Assembly: GCF_000382225.1 (NCBI RefSeq)
Contig: NZ_KB907803.1
Span: forward strand, 1 to 64,000
Direction of reading: 5' to 3'
Length of the DNA stretch: 64,000 bases
From: Hymenobacter aerophilus DSM 13606
GTDB taxonomy: Bacteria > Bacteroidota > Bacteroidia > Cytophagales > Hymenobacteraceae
Shown: in pieces, positions 35,837 to 44,193 of the stretch
Position numbering within the stretch: position 1 is the stretch's first letter
Layout: the number at the start of each line of letters is the position of its first letter
Made by a program: the position numbers and the translations under genes
The notes under the pieces: generated by a model
Database searches by the model: none
Seen by the model: only the letters and a program-made list of their open reading frames with translations
What the model was told of the DNA's origin: nothing

Positions 35837-35863
35837 TGAGACGCGATGGGTCGCGTTTCTACC
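35837..35863. repeat. Half copy of family C repeat (GAGACGCGATGGGTCGCGT)
   Basis: A single arm of the repeat found as a pair at 22929-23033, here in the ribD-prmC divergent spacer. It is itself self-complementary over CGCGAnnnnTCGCG. Confidence 0.75.
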
Positions 35864-35934
35864 GCCGCCACACAAATTGAGCTTGGAGGATGAAGATACG
35901 CGCCGGCCCTAAATGAGGACAGCGGGCCGGGCCG

Positions 35935-35942
35935 TACTTTTG
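35935..35942 (+). promoter_or_regulatory. prmC -7 box, leaderless arrangement
   Basis: TACTTTTG fits TAnnTTTG and ends 4 bases before ATG 35947, so transcription would start at or within a few bases of the start codon. No good -33 TTTG is seen. Confidence 0.55.
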
Positions 35943-35946
35943 CCCT

Positions 35947-36816
35947 ATGCCCACGCTCCGCCAGCTCTCTGCCGACCTTCGCTCCGCCCTGCAGCCCATC
36001 TACGAAGCGCCCGAAGCCGAGGCCATGGCTGCTCAGGTACTCGAATACCTGCTCGGACTCACGCCCCTGCAACGCCGCATGCGGGCCGACGAGCCGTTAG
36101 CGCCCGCTGCTAGGCTGGATGCGCTGCCCGCTTTGCAGGCGCGGTTGCTGCGGCACGAGCCGCTGCAGTACGTGTTGGGTATGGCTCACTTTGCCGGCCT
36201 GGAGCTGGAGGTAACGCCCGCCACGCTCATCCCGCGCCCCGAAACCGAGGAACTGGTGGAGCTGATTGCCCGAGAGCAGCGGGGCCGGGTGGGCCTGCAT
36301 GTGCTCGATGTGGGAACCGGCTCGGGCTGCATTCCGCTGGCGCTGGCCGCCCGGCTGCCGGGCGCCCGGCTAACGGCCGTCGATGTATCGGCCGAAGCCT
36401 TGTCGGTGGCCCGCCGCAATGCGGTGCGCTGCGGCGTGGCGGTCGATTTTCAGCAGGTAGATATTCTGCAGGCAGTGCCCCAACTGGCCGCGCCGCTCGA
36501 TGTGCTGGTGAGCAACCCGCCCTACGTGCTGGAAAATGAACGCGCCCTGATGCGGCCCAACGTGCTGAAGTTTGAGCCCGCCACCGCCCTGTTCGTGCCC
36601 GACCACGACCCGCTGCTGTTCTACCGCCGCATTGCCGAACTCGGCCGGGAGTTGCTGACGACCGGCGGGGCGCTCTACTTCGAAATCAACGAGCAATATG
36701 CTGCCGAAACCCAGGAACTGCTACGCGGCCTGGGCTATGCATCTATTGCGAGCCACCTGGATATCTTCGACCGCCCGCGTATGGTGCGGGCTACCTGGCA
36801 AGGTGGGGTTTGCTGA
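35947..36816 (+). CDS. prmC: Peptide chain release factor N5-glutamine methyltransferase
   Basis: Encodes 289 residues. It methylates the glutamine of the GGQ motif of release factors with SAM. The N-terminal helical domain (1-90) is followed by the methyltransferase fold: SAM motif LDVGTGSGCIPLALA, acidic residue in AVDVSAEAL, and catalytic NPPYV (SNPPYVLENE). RPETEELVELI before the SAM motif is also typical. Length is normal. Confidence 0.97.
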   Translation: MPTLRQLSADLRSALQPIYEAPEAEAMAAQVLEYLLGLTPLQRRMRADEPLAPAARLDALPALQARLLRHEPLQYVLGMAHFAGLELEVTPATLIPRPETEELVELIAREQRGRVGLHVLDVGTGSGCIPLALAARLPGARLTAVDVSAEALSVARRNAVRCGVAVDFQQVDILQAVPQLAAPLDVLVSNPPYVLENERALMRPNVLKFEPATALFVPDHDPLLFYRRIAELGRELLTTGGALYFEINEQYAAETQELLRGLGYASIASHLDIFDRPRMVRATWQGGVC

Positions 36817-36934
36817 AGGTAAAAAGTTGGGCAAATGGGGAAATGAAGGTCTTTGAGGTGCTACCTGCCGGATTCCTTGAGGTAACTTCCCAACAACTCA
36901 ACGCGCTACCCTAAAACTTCCCCGCTCAAAGCCG

Positions 36935-36942
36935 TACCTTTG
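36935..36942 (+). promoter_or_regulatory. -7 box of nucleotide-sugar cluster first gene
   Basis: TACCTTTG matches TAnnTTTG and lies 32 bases before ATG 36975, giving a leader of about 28 bases. No clear -33 partner is seen. Confidence 0.5.
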
Positions 36943-36974
36943 CCGGCTCAATTATTGCCGGCCCGCCTGCCGCT

Positions 36975-37571
36975 ATGCCCCACCCGCTACCTGCCTACTA
37001 CGCTCACCCAACGGCCGTCCTCGACGAGGGGTGCCAAATTGGGGCGGGGTGCCGTATCTGGCACTTTTGCCACGTGAGTGCCGGCGCCGTGCTGGGGGAG
37101 GGGTGTAACCTGGGCCAGAATGTTTTCGTAGCCGACGGCGTGCAGCTGGGTCGCAACGTGAAAGTGCAGAACAACGTGAGCCTCTACGCCGGCGTAGAGT
37201 GCGCCGACGACGTGTTTATAGGCCCTTCGGTTGTATTTACCAACGTGCGCAACCCCCGCGCCGCTGTGCCCCGCCGGGGCGAAGCGCATTACCTGCCCAC
37301 CCGCCTCGGGCGCGGCGCCACCATCGGGGCCAACAGCACCCTGGTGTGCGGCGTAACGCTGGGCGAGTACGCCTTTGTGGGCGCCGGCTCGGTGGTAACG
37401 CGCGACGTGCTGCCCTACGCGCTGGTGTACGGCAACCCCGCCCGGCCCCGGGGCTGGATGAGCGCCCACGGCCATCTGCTGGCCTTCGACGACGCCGGCC
37501 GCGCCACCTGCCCCGAGAGCCGGCAGCAGTATCAGCTAACCGACGGCCGCGTTTCGGCGCTGGGCTCCTAG
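36975..37571 (+). CDS. UDP-2-acetamido-3-amino-uronate N-acetyltransferase, WbpD/WlbB-like
   Basis: Encodes 198 residues. A left-handed beta-helix of hexapeptide repeats runs through the protein (GCQIGAGCRIWHFCHVSAGA, GCNLGQNVFVADGVQLG, TIGANSTLVCGVTLGEYAFV). The block RIWHF..V and the VVFTNVRNPRA segment are characteristic of WbpD/WlbB enzymes, which acetylate the 3-amino group of UDP-GlcNAc3NA on the way to 2,3-diacetamido uronates. The oxidase and aminotransferase that make its substrate (WbpB, WbpE types) are not in the window. It is followed by a TviB-like dehydrogenase 56 bp on. Confidence 0.85.
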   Translation: MPHPLPAYYAHPTAVLDEGCQIGAGCRIWHFCHVSAGAVLGEGCNLGQNVFVADGVQLGRNVKVQNNVSLYAGVECADDVFIGPSVVFTNVRNPRAAVPRRGEAHYLPTRLGRGATIGANSTLVCGVTLGEYAFVGAGSVVTRDVLPYALVYGNPARPRGWMSAHGHLLAFDDAGRATCPESRQQYQLTDGRVSALGS

Positions 37572-37627
37572 AAAAGCTGCCAGCGTATTATCTCCTTTAA
37601 GTCCTCAAGACCCCAAGCCCCAACTCC

Positions 37628-38926
37628 GTGTACGACCAATTAGTTAGTAAAAAGGCCAAGCTGGCCGTTATCGGCCTCGGCTATGTGGGCCTGCCCATTG
37701 CCCTGGAGTTTGCCCGCCGGATTCAGGTTATCGGCTTCGATATCAATGCCAAGCGGGTGGAGATGATGCGCAACCACGTGGACCCGAGCGGCGAGCTGGA
37801 AGCCAAGGACTTTGAAGGCTGCGACATTGAGTTCACCGATTCGCTCGATGTGCTGCGCGAGGCTACGTTCTTCATTGTAGCCGTGCCCACGCCCATCGAC
37901 GAGCACGCCCAGCCCGACCTGAAGCCCCTGCTCGGCGCTTCGGCTTCGGTGGGTAAGGTGCTGAAAAAGGGCGACTACGTGGTGTTTGAAAGCACCGTGT
38001 ACCCTGGCTGCACCGAGGACGACTGCATTCCGGTAATGGAGCAGCACTCGGGCCTGAGCTTCGCCAACGGCGACTTCAAAGTGGGCTACTCGCCCGAGCG
38101 CATCAATCCCGGCGACAAGGAGCACACGCTCAGCAGCATCGTGAAGGTGGTGGCCGGCTGCGATGCCGGGTCGCTGGAGGACATTGCCAAAACCTACGAG
38201 CTGGTGGTGCAGGCCGGTGTACACCGGGCCAGCTCCATCAAAGTAGCCGAGGCGGCCAAAATCATCGAAAACACCCAGCGCGACGTGAACATTGCGCTGA
38301 TGAACGAGCTGTCGATGATTTTCGACCGCATGAACATCAACACCTACGAGGTGCTGGAAGCGGCCGGCACGAAGTGGAACTTCCTCAAATTTTCGCCCGG
38401 TCTGGTAGGCGGCCACTGCATCGGCGTCGACCCTTACTACCTCACCTACAAGGCCAAGGAGCTGGGCTATGATGCTAAGGTGATCCTGAGCGGGCGCACC
38501 ACCAACGACAATATGGGGGCCTACATCGCCCGCAAAACGGTGCAGATGATGATCAAGAAGGGCAAGGACGTGGCCAAGAGCCGGGTGCTGGTGATGGGCG
38601 CCACCTTCAAGGAAAACGTGGAGGACATCCGCAACTCCAAGGTCGCCGACGTGATTCAGGAGCTGAAGAACTTCTCGGTCAACGTGGACATCGTGGACCC
38701 GCACGCCGATTCCGACGAGCTGTTTCACGAGTACGGCTTCCGCCTGACGCCCGCCGCCGACGTGCGCTCCGACTACGACGCCGTAGTAGTAGCCGTCGGC
38801 CACCAACCCTACACCGAGTGCGACGAGGCCTACTTCCAGTCGATAACCTCCGACGACGCCGTACTGGTCGACATCAAAGGGCTGTTCCGCGGCAAAGTGC
38901 GCGAAATGCAGTACTGGAGCCTCTAG
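37628..38926 (+). CDS. tviB: UDP-N-acetyl-hexosamine 6-dehydrogenase (TviB/WbpA/VipA-like)
   Basis: Encodes 432 residues from GTG 37628. The NAD-binding motif AVIGLGYVGLPIALEFA is near the N-terminus. FIVAVPTPIDEHAQPDL, ESTVYPGCTEDDCIPVME, GYSPERINPGDKEHTL and the catalytic cysteine in GLVGGHCIGVDPYYL define the UDP-glucose/GDP-mannose dehydrogenase family; the PGCTEDDC and INPGDKEH forms are those of the TviB/WbpO subgroup that oxidises UDP-HexNAc at C6. Product uronates feed O-antigen or capsule synthesis, consistent with the adjacent WbpD-like gene. Confidence 0.93.
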   Translation: MYDQLVSKKAKLAVIGLGYVGLPIALEFARRIQVIGFDINAKRVEMMRNHVDPSGELEAKDFEGCDIEFTDSLDVLREATFFIVAVPTPIDEHAQPDLKPLLGASASVGKVLKKGDYVVFESTVYPGCTEDDCIPVMEQHSGLSFANGDFKVGYSPERINPGDKEHTLSSIVKVVAGCDAGSLEDIAKTYELVVQAGVHRASSIKVAEAAKIIENTQRDVNIALMNELSMIFDRMNINTYEVLEAAGTKWNFLKFSPGLVGGHCIGVDPYYLTYKAKELGYDAKVILSGRTTNDNMGAYIARKTVQMMIKKGKDVAKSRVLVMGATFKENVEDIRNSKVADVIQELKNFSVNVDIVDPHADSDELFHEYGFRLTPAADVRSDYDAVVVAVGHQPYTECDEAYFQSITSDDAVLVDIKGLFRGKVREMQYWSL

Positions 38927-39038
38927 CGGTGAAATGGTGAGATGGTGAGTTGACGTTTTATTTGCGCAACAAGTGCCGGTAGCGCCAGCCGAACATCAAC
39001 TCACTATCTCACCATTTCACCATTTCACCATCTCACTA
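38925..39038. repeat. Inverted repeat of GGTGAAATGGTGAGATGG units, tviB-galE spacer
   Basis: A left run of GGTGA units (38927-38951) faces a complementary CTCACCATTTCACC run (38996-39037), with a unique loop between. Same family as at 44.0-44.2 and 48.8-48.95 kb. Confidence 0.8.
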
Positions 39039-39046
39039 CTAAATAG

Positions 39047-40090
39047 ATGAATCGAACGAAAATACTGGTAACGGGTGGGGCGGGCTACATTGGCTCGCAC
39101 GCGGTGGTGGAGTTATATCAGGCCGGTTTTCAGCCGGTTATCATTGATAACTTTGCCAATTCGCAGGAGTCAGCACTGCACGGGGTGGAAAGCATCCTGG
39201 GCGTGAAGGTGCCGCTGCACCGCATCGACTGCAACGACGCCGAGGCCTTGCGGGCCGTGTTTGCCGAGGAAGGCAACGTGCGCGGCGTGATTCACTTCGC
39301 AGCCTACAAGGCAGTGGGGGAATCGATGGAAAAGCCGTTGGAGTACTACCAGAACAACGTAGGTTCGCTCCTAACGCTGCTGACGGTGATGCGCGAGTTT
39401 GGGGTGGAGGCGCTGGTGTTCTCCTCGTCGTGCACCGTGTACGGCGTGCCTGACGCGCTGCCCGTAACCGAGCAGACGCCTACCAAAAAAGCCAACTCGC
39501 CCTACGGGGCCACCAAGCAGATGTGCGAGGACATTCTGCGCGATGTGGCCGCCGCCCCCGGCAACACGCTGCGTACCATTTTGCTGCGCTACTTCAACCC
39601 GATTGGCGCCCACGCCTCAGCTAAAATCGGGGAACTGCCGCTGGGCGTACCCCAGAACCTGATTCCGTACGTGGTGCAGACGGCCGCCGGCATCCGCGAG
39701 CAGCTTACCATCCACGGCGACACCTACGACACGCCCGACGGCACCAACATCCGCGACTACGTGCACGTGGTGGACCTGGCCAAGGCCCACGTGGTGGCCG
39801 TGCAGCGCCTGCTGGCCGGCACCGGCGAGCTGGTAGAAACCTTCAACGTGGGCACCGGCCGCGGCAATTCGGTGCTGGAAGTGGTGCAGGCCTTTGAAGG
39901 CGCCACTGGCGTCAAACTCAACTATAAGATAGGCCCGCCCCGCCCCGGCGACGTGCCCGCCATCTACGCCGACGTTACGAAATCGGTGGAAGTCCTGGGC
40001 TTCCAGACCTCGGCTTCGCTGGAAGAGGCGCTGGCCAGTTCCTGGAAATGGCAGTTGTCTTTAGCTGGCTCCTCAGCTGATAGCCAATAG
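39047..40090 (+). CDS. galE: UDP-glucose 4-epimerase
   Basis: Encodes 347 residues. It starts MNRTKILVTGGAGYIGSHAVV with the Rossmann GxxGxxG, has SSSCTVYG and the catalytic YGATKQMCE (Tyr-x-x-x-Lys), and LLRYFNPIGAH, all typical of GalE. It interconverts UDP-Glc and UDP-Gal (possibly the N-acetyl forms). The last residues (AGSSADSQ) and the stop lie inside an AGCT-type repeat arm, so the C-terminus is probably repeat-derived and not functionally important. Confidence 0.95.
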   Translation: MNRTKILVTGGAGYIGSHAVVELYQAGFQPVIIDNFANSQESALHGVESILGVKVPLHRIDCNDAEALRAVFAEEGNVRGVIHFAAYKAVGESMEKPLEYYQNNVGSLLTLLTVMREFGVEALVFSSSCTVYGVPDALPVTEQTPTKKANSPYGATKQMCEDILRDVAAAPGNTLRTILLRYFNPIGAHASAKIGELPLGVPQNLIPYVVQTAAGIREQLTIHGDTYDTPDGTNIRDYVHVVDLAKAHVVAVQRLLAGTGELVETFNVGTGRGNSVLEVVQAFEGATGVKLNYKIGPPRPGDVPAIYADVTKSVEVLGFQTSASLEEALASSWKWQLSLAGSSADSQ

Positions 40091-40160
40091 CTGTTAGCTT
40101 TTCGAGCCAGATTAATCCTTCAATAGAAAGCTAACAGCTAACAACTGTCAGCTAAAAGCT
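40070..40160. repeat. AGCT-type inverted repeat, galE-rfbB spacer
   Basis: Units such as AATAGCTGTTAGCTTTT (40086-40102) face AAAGCTAACAGCTAACA (40127-40143) and further AGCT units up to 40160. The left side overlaps the galE 3' end. Confidence 0.75.
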
Positions 40161-40167
40161 CAAGAAA

Positions 40168-41223
40168 ATGAAAATCATCATCACCGGCGGGGCCGGCTTT
40201 ATTGGGTCGCACGTGGTGCGCCTGTTCGTATCCAAGTATCCGGAGTATCAGATTCTGAACCTGGATGCGCTGACGTACGCGGGCAACCTCGAAAACCTGC
40301 GCGACATCGAAACCGCGCCCAACTACCGCCTGGTGAAGGGCGACATCACCGACCAGGCGTTCGTGGACGAGCTGTTTGCCACCGAGGAGCCCGACGCCGT
40401 GATTCACCTGGCCGCCGAAAGCCACGTCGACCGGAGCATTACCGACCCGCTGGCCTTCGTGAAAACCAACGTGCTGGGCACGGTGCACCTGCTGAACGCC
40501 GCCAAAAACTTGTGGAAGCCGCTGGGCTACGAGGGCAAGGTGTTTTACCACGTAAGCACCGACGAGGTGTACGGCTCGCTGGATTTCGGCCCCGAAATGT
40601 TCACCGAGGACACCAGCTACGACCCCCGCTCGCCCTACTCGGCCAGCAAGGCGGCCTCCGACCACTTCGTGCGGGCCTGGCACCACACCTACCACATGCC
40701 CATCAAGCTGAGTAACTGCTCCAACAACTACGGCCCCAACCACTTCCCCGAGAAGCTTATTCCGCTGGCCATCCACCGCATCCAGAATGGCGAGGCCATT
40801 CCGGTGTACGGCAAGGGCGAAAACGTGCGCGACTGGCTGTTCGTGAAAGACCACGCCACCGCCATCGACGCCGTGTTCCACAAGGGTACCGTGGGCGAAA
40901 CCTACAACATCGGCGGCGTGAACGAGTGGGCCAACCTGGAGCTCATCCATCTGCTCTGCGACACGCTGGACGAGAAAACCGGCAAGGAGAAAGGCACCTC
41001 GCGCCAGCTCATCAAGTTCGTAACCGACCGCGCCGGCCACGACCTGCGCTACGCCATCGACTCCAGCAAAATCATGAACGAGCTGGGCTGGAAACCGTCG
41101 GTGACCTTCGAGCAGGGCCTGAGCCAGACCGTAGACTGGTACCTCGAAAACCAGCAGTGGCTCGACAACGTGACCAGCGGCTCCTACCAGGATTACTACC
41201 AGAAACAATACGCTGCGCGTTAA
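40168..41223 (+). CDS. rfbB: dTDP-glucose 4,6-dehydratase
   Basis: Encodes 351 residues. MKIIITGGAGFIGSHVVRLF is the NAD-binding motif, followed by LDALTYAGNLENL, HLAAESHVDRSI and HVSTDEVYGSLD (catalytic Thr-Asp-Glu), then YSASKAASDHF and NNYGPNHFPEKLIP. These are diagnostic of RmlB. It makes dTDP-4-keto-6-deoxyglucose from the product of RfbA, which is encoded 1.2 kb downstream. No rfbC or rfbD is present in the window. Confidence 0.97.
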   Translation: MKIIITGGAGFIGSHVVRLFVSKYPEYQILNLDALTYAGNLENLRDIETAPNYRLVKGDITDQAFVDELFATEEPDAVIHLAAESHVDRSITDPLAFVKTNVLGTVHLLNAAKNLWKPLGYEGKVFYHVSTDEVYGSLDFGPEMFTEDTSYDPRSPYSASKAASDHFVRAWHHTYHMPIKLSNCSNNYGPNHFPEKLIPLAIHRIQNGEAIPVYGKGENVRDWLFVKDHATAIDAVFHKGTVGETYNIGGVNEWANLELIHLLCDTLDEKTGKEKGTSRQLIKFVTDRAGHDLRYAIDSSKIMNELGWKPSVTFEQGLSQTVDWYLENQQWLDNVTSGSYQDYYQKQYAAR

Positions 41224-41308
41224 TTAATAATTAACAATTAGGAATTAATAATTGCGCTATTTGACGCCAGTGCATAATTCTTAATTGATAATTATTAATT
41301 ACTAATTA
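41222..41308. repeat. AT-only inverted repeat, rfbB-epimerase spacer
   Basis: Arms of AATTAATAATT-like units (41222-41253 and 41275-41308) surround a short GC-containing loop. It shares its layout, though not its sequence, with the other spacer repeats of this cluster. Confidence 0.75.
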
Positions 41309-41314
41309 AATAAA

Positions 41315-42322
41315 ATGTACGAAACTCCTTTCCACGACCGGCCGCTCGATAACCTGGCTTTCCTCGTAACCGGCGGGGCCGGCTTCATCGGCTCGAACCT
41401 GGTGGAATACCTGCTCAAGTACGGCGCCAAAGAGGTGCGCGTGCTCGACAATTTCTCCAACGGCTTCCGCAAGAACGTGGCGCTGTTTGAAGGCAACCCG
41501 GCCCTGCGCGTGATTGAAGGCGACATCCGTGACCGGCAGACCTGCATTGATGCTTGTAAGGGCATTGACGTGGTACTGCACCAGGCGGCGCTGGGCTCCG
41601 TGCCTCGCTCCATCAACGACCCCATTACCAGCAACGATGTGAACGTGGGCGGCTTCGTGAACATGCTGGTGGGTGCCAAGGAAGCCGGCGTGAAGCGGTT
41701 CGTGTACGCGGCTTCCTCATCGACCTACGGCGACCATCAGGCCCTGCCCAAAGTGGAGGACCGCATCGGCAAGCCCCTCTCGCCCTACGCCGTGACCAAG
41801 TACGCCAACGAGCTGTACGCCGACGTGTTTGGCAAAACCTACGGCATGGAAATCATCGGCCTGCGCTACTTCAACATCTTCGGCCCGCGCCAGGACCCCA
41901 ACGGCGCGTACGCGGCCGTTATTCCGCTCTTTATTGATGCCGTACTGGAAGGCCGCCCACCGCGCATGAACGGCGACGGCGGCCAGACCCGCGACTTCAC
42001 GTTCGTGGAGAACTGCGTGCAGGCCAACATCAAGGCCGCGCTGGTCGATAGCAAAGAGGCCGTAAACCAAGTCTACAACGTCGCCGTGGCCGACCGCACC
42101 TCCCTCAACGACCTGTTCAACATCCTCAAGGCCGAAGCCAACTCCGACATCGTACCCGAATACGGCCCCGACCGCGCCGGCGACATCCGCGACTCGCTGG
42201 CTGACATTTCAAAGGCTAAAAACCTGCTCGGCTACGAACCCAAAGTACGGATTCAGGAAGGCCTGCAGAAGACGCTGGACTGGTTCAAGACCCACCAGGA
42301 GTTTATTGCGGAACGGAATTAG
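41315..42322 (+). CDS. UDP-N-acetylglucosamine 4-epimerase-type SDR (TviC/WbpP-like)
   Basis: Encodes 335 residues of the extended SDR fold. The NAD motif is VTGGAGFIGSNLVEYLL; the HQAALGSVPRSINDP block, ASSSTYGDHQALPK, and YAVTKYANELYADVF (Tyr-x-x-x-Lys) are closest to TviC/WbpP/Gne enzymes, which convert UDP-GlcNAc to UDP-GalNAc or act on the uronate. Together with the TviB-like gene this supports a uronic acid-containing surface polysaccharide. Length is normal. Confidence 0.88.
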   Translation: MYETPFHDRPLDNLAFLVTGGAGFIGSNLVEYLLKYGAKEVRVLDNFSNGFRKNVALFEGNPALRVIEGDIRDRQTCIDACKGIDVVLHQAALGSVPRSINDPITSNDVNVGGFVNMLVGAKEAGVKRFVYAASSSTYGDHQALPKVEDRIGKPLSPYAVTKYANELYADVFGKTYGMEIIGLRYFNIFGPRQDPNGAYAAVIPLFIDAVLEGRPPRMNGDGGQTRDFTFVENCVQANIKAALVDSKEAVNQVYNVAVADRTSLNDLFNILKAEANSDIVPEYGPDRAGDIRDSLADISKAKNLLGYEPKVRIQEGLQKTLDWFKTHQEFIAERN

Positions 42323-42334
42323 CACATAAACAAC

Positions 42335-42423
42335 TGTCATCCTGAGCGGAGCGAAGGGCCTATACAGAAGGTAGTATCAAGTAATAGCTTCTGTATAGAT
42401 CCTTCGCTCCGCTCAGGATGACA
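42335..42423. repeat. Family A palindrome (TGTCATCCTGAGCGGAGCGA)
   Basis: Arms 42335-42370 and 42388-42423 (36 bp, two mismatches) occupy the epimerase-rfbA spacer. The inner part is CCTATACAGAAG, as at 53.1 kb. Confidence 0.9.
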
Positions 42424-42455
42424 ATCTATCATTCAAGTTCGCAAGTCCCTACAAC

Positions 42456-43328
42456 ATGAAAGGTATTATCCTCGCCGGCGGCTCCGGCACCCGCTTGCAT
42501 CCGCTCACGCTGGCCGTGTCCAAGCAGATGATGCCCGTGTACGACAAGCCGATGGTGTACTACCCGCTGTCGATTCTGATGATGGCGGGCATCCGCGAAA
42601 TCCTCATCATCACCACGCCCCACGACCAGGAGCAGTTCAAGCGCCTGCTCGGCGACGGCTCGCGGCTGGGCTGCCGCTTCGAGTACGTGGTGCAGGAAGT
42701 GCCCAACGGCCTCGCCCAGGCCTTCGTGCTCGGATCCGATTTTATCGGGACCGACAAGGTGGCGCTGGTGCTCGGCGACAACATCTTCCACGGCGAAGGC
42801 ATGGAGGAGCTGCTCAAGAGCAACAACGACCCCCAGGGCGGCGTGGTGTACGCCTACCACGTGCACGACCCCGAGCGCTACGGCGTGGTCGAGTTCGACG
42901 CCGACAACAAAGCCCTCAGCATCGAGGAGAAGCCTGCCCAGCCCAAGAGCAACTACGCCGTGCCGGGCCTGTACTTCTACGACAACGACGTGGTGCAGAT
43001 TGCCCGCGACCTGAAGCCCAGCCCGCGCGGCGAGTACGAAATCACCGACGTCAACCAGGAGTACCTGCGCCGGGGCAAGCTGAAAGTGGGCATCCTGGGC
43101 CGCGGCACCGCCTGGCTCGATACGGGCACTTTCGAGAGCCTGATGCAGGCCGGCGAGTTCGTGCGGGTACTGGAGCAGCGGCAGGGCCTGAAGGTGGGCT
43201 CGATTGAAGAGGTGGCCTACCGCCAGGGCTTCATCGACGCCGACCAGCTGCGCGCCATTGCCGAGCCGCTGCGCAAGAGCGGCTACGGTGACTACCTCAT
43301 GCGCCTGCCCGAGCAGCTGCTGATGTAG
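42456..43328 (+). CDS. rfbA: Glucose-1-phosphate thymidylyltransferase
   Basis: Encodes 290 residues. It begins [20 protein letters not shown], the nucleotide-binding signature, then [45 protein letters not shown] and [11 protein letters not shown], matching RmlA. It makes dTDP-glucose from dTTP and Glc-1-P. In most rml clusters it is next to rfbC/rfbD, which are missing here. Confidence 0.97.
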   Translation: MKGIILAGGSGTRLHPLTLAVSKQMMPVYDKPMVYYPLSILMMAGIREILIITTPHDQEQFKRLLGDGSRLGCRFEYVVQEVPNGLAQAFVLGSDFIGTDKVALVLGDNIFHGEGMEELLKSNNDPQGGVVYAYHVHDPERYGVVEFDADNKALSIEEKPAQPKSNYAVPGLYFYDNDVVQIARDLKPSPRGEYEITDVNQEYLRRGKLKVGILGRGTAWLDTGTFESLMQAGEFVRVLEQRQGLKVGSIEEVAYRQGFIDADQLRAIAEPLRKSGYGDYLMRLPEQLLM

Positions 43329-43484
43329 CTTTCAGCAGGGAGTTGAATAAAGTGAGAGGCGAGGCTTTCGTGCTACTGGCGTAAACGGTCTGGTAACACG
43401 GAAGTCCCGCCTCTTACTCTTGCTGCTCACTTACCATGCAGGGCACGATTTTCGTAGATTCAACGCAACTAACCTTCCGATTCC

Positions 43485-44021
43485 ATGAAAAAGCTCCTGT
43501 TTCTTGCGCCGTTGCTTGTGGCTCTTGCCCTGCTCGGCAGCTGCAAAAAAGTCCTGGGTTTTCTCGAATTCAATGTGGAAGATTCGCAGACGGTGGTGGT
43601 ACCGAAAAGCTCGCCGCTGGGCCCCCTGACGCCGCTGGTACCCGTGCCGGTGTCGTCGAGCAGCCAGTCGACCTTTGCCAGCAACGGCACCAGCGCCGAT
43701 TACGTGCAGGACGTAATGCTCGATAAGCTCACGCTCACCATCAGCAATCCGGCGGGCCAGAACTTCAACTTCCTCAAGCGCATCGAAATTTACATCAGCA
43801 CCGATGCCAACAGCGCCGACCAGTTTCTGCTGGCCTCGCTCGACCAAGTGCCGGCCAACGTGAGCACCATCTCGCTCAAGCCCGCCGACCAGAAGCTCGA
43901 CCTGTTTCTGCGGGGCGACTCCTACACGCTCACCACCAAAGTGCAGCTCAACACCCTGCTGGCCCAGGACGTGACCATCCGCGCCGACGAGCGGTTCAAA
44001 GTAAAAGCCCGCAAGCCGTAA
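43485..44021 (+). CDS. Uncharacterised lipoprotein
   Basis: Encodes 178 residues. The signal peptide ends in lipobox ALLGSC with the Cys at residue 20. The mature part is a Ser/Pro/Val-rich linker (SSPLGPLTPLVPVPVSSSS) then a beta-rich domain with alternating T/V/L (DKLTLTISNPAGQNFNFLKR, TISLKPADQKLDLFLR). I do not recognise a family; it resembles small beta-sandwich outer-membrane lipoproteins of Bacteroidota. ATG 43485 gives an ideal signal. Confidence 0.8.
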   Translation: MKKLLFLAPLLVALALLGSCKKVLGFLEFNVEDSQTVVVPKSSPLGPLTPLVPVPVSSSSQSTFASNGTSADYVQDVMLDKLTLTISNPAGQNFNFLKRIEIYISTDANSADQFLLASLDQVPANVSTISLKPADQKLDLFLRGDSYTLTTKVQLNTLLAQDVTIRADERFKVKARKP

Positions 44022-44193
44022 GGTGATTTGGTGGGATGGTGATTTGGTGAGTTCTAAGTCCTTGTCATCCTGAGCGCAGCGAAGGACCTATATAGAGGCT
44101 ATATCCATTGATTGGCTCCCGTATAGGTCCTTCGCTACGCTCAGGATGACAAGGGGCCCTGGAACATCAAACTCACCATCTCACCAAATCACC
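44022..44193. repeat. Nested repeats: GGTGA-type arms around a family A palindrome
   Basis: Outer GGTGATTTGGTGGGATGG units (44022-44054) pair loosely with CTCACCATCTCACCAAATCACC (44172-44193). Inside lies a family A palindrome, arms 44061-44093 and 44121-44153 (33 bp). One repeat seems to have inserted into the other. The stop codon of the convergent HMG-CoA reductase gene (44189-44191) lies in the right outer arm. Confidence 0.85.
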
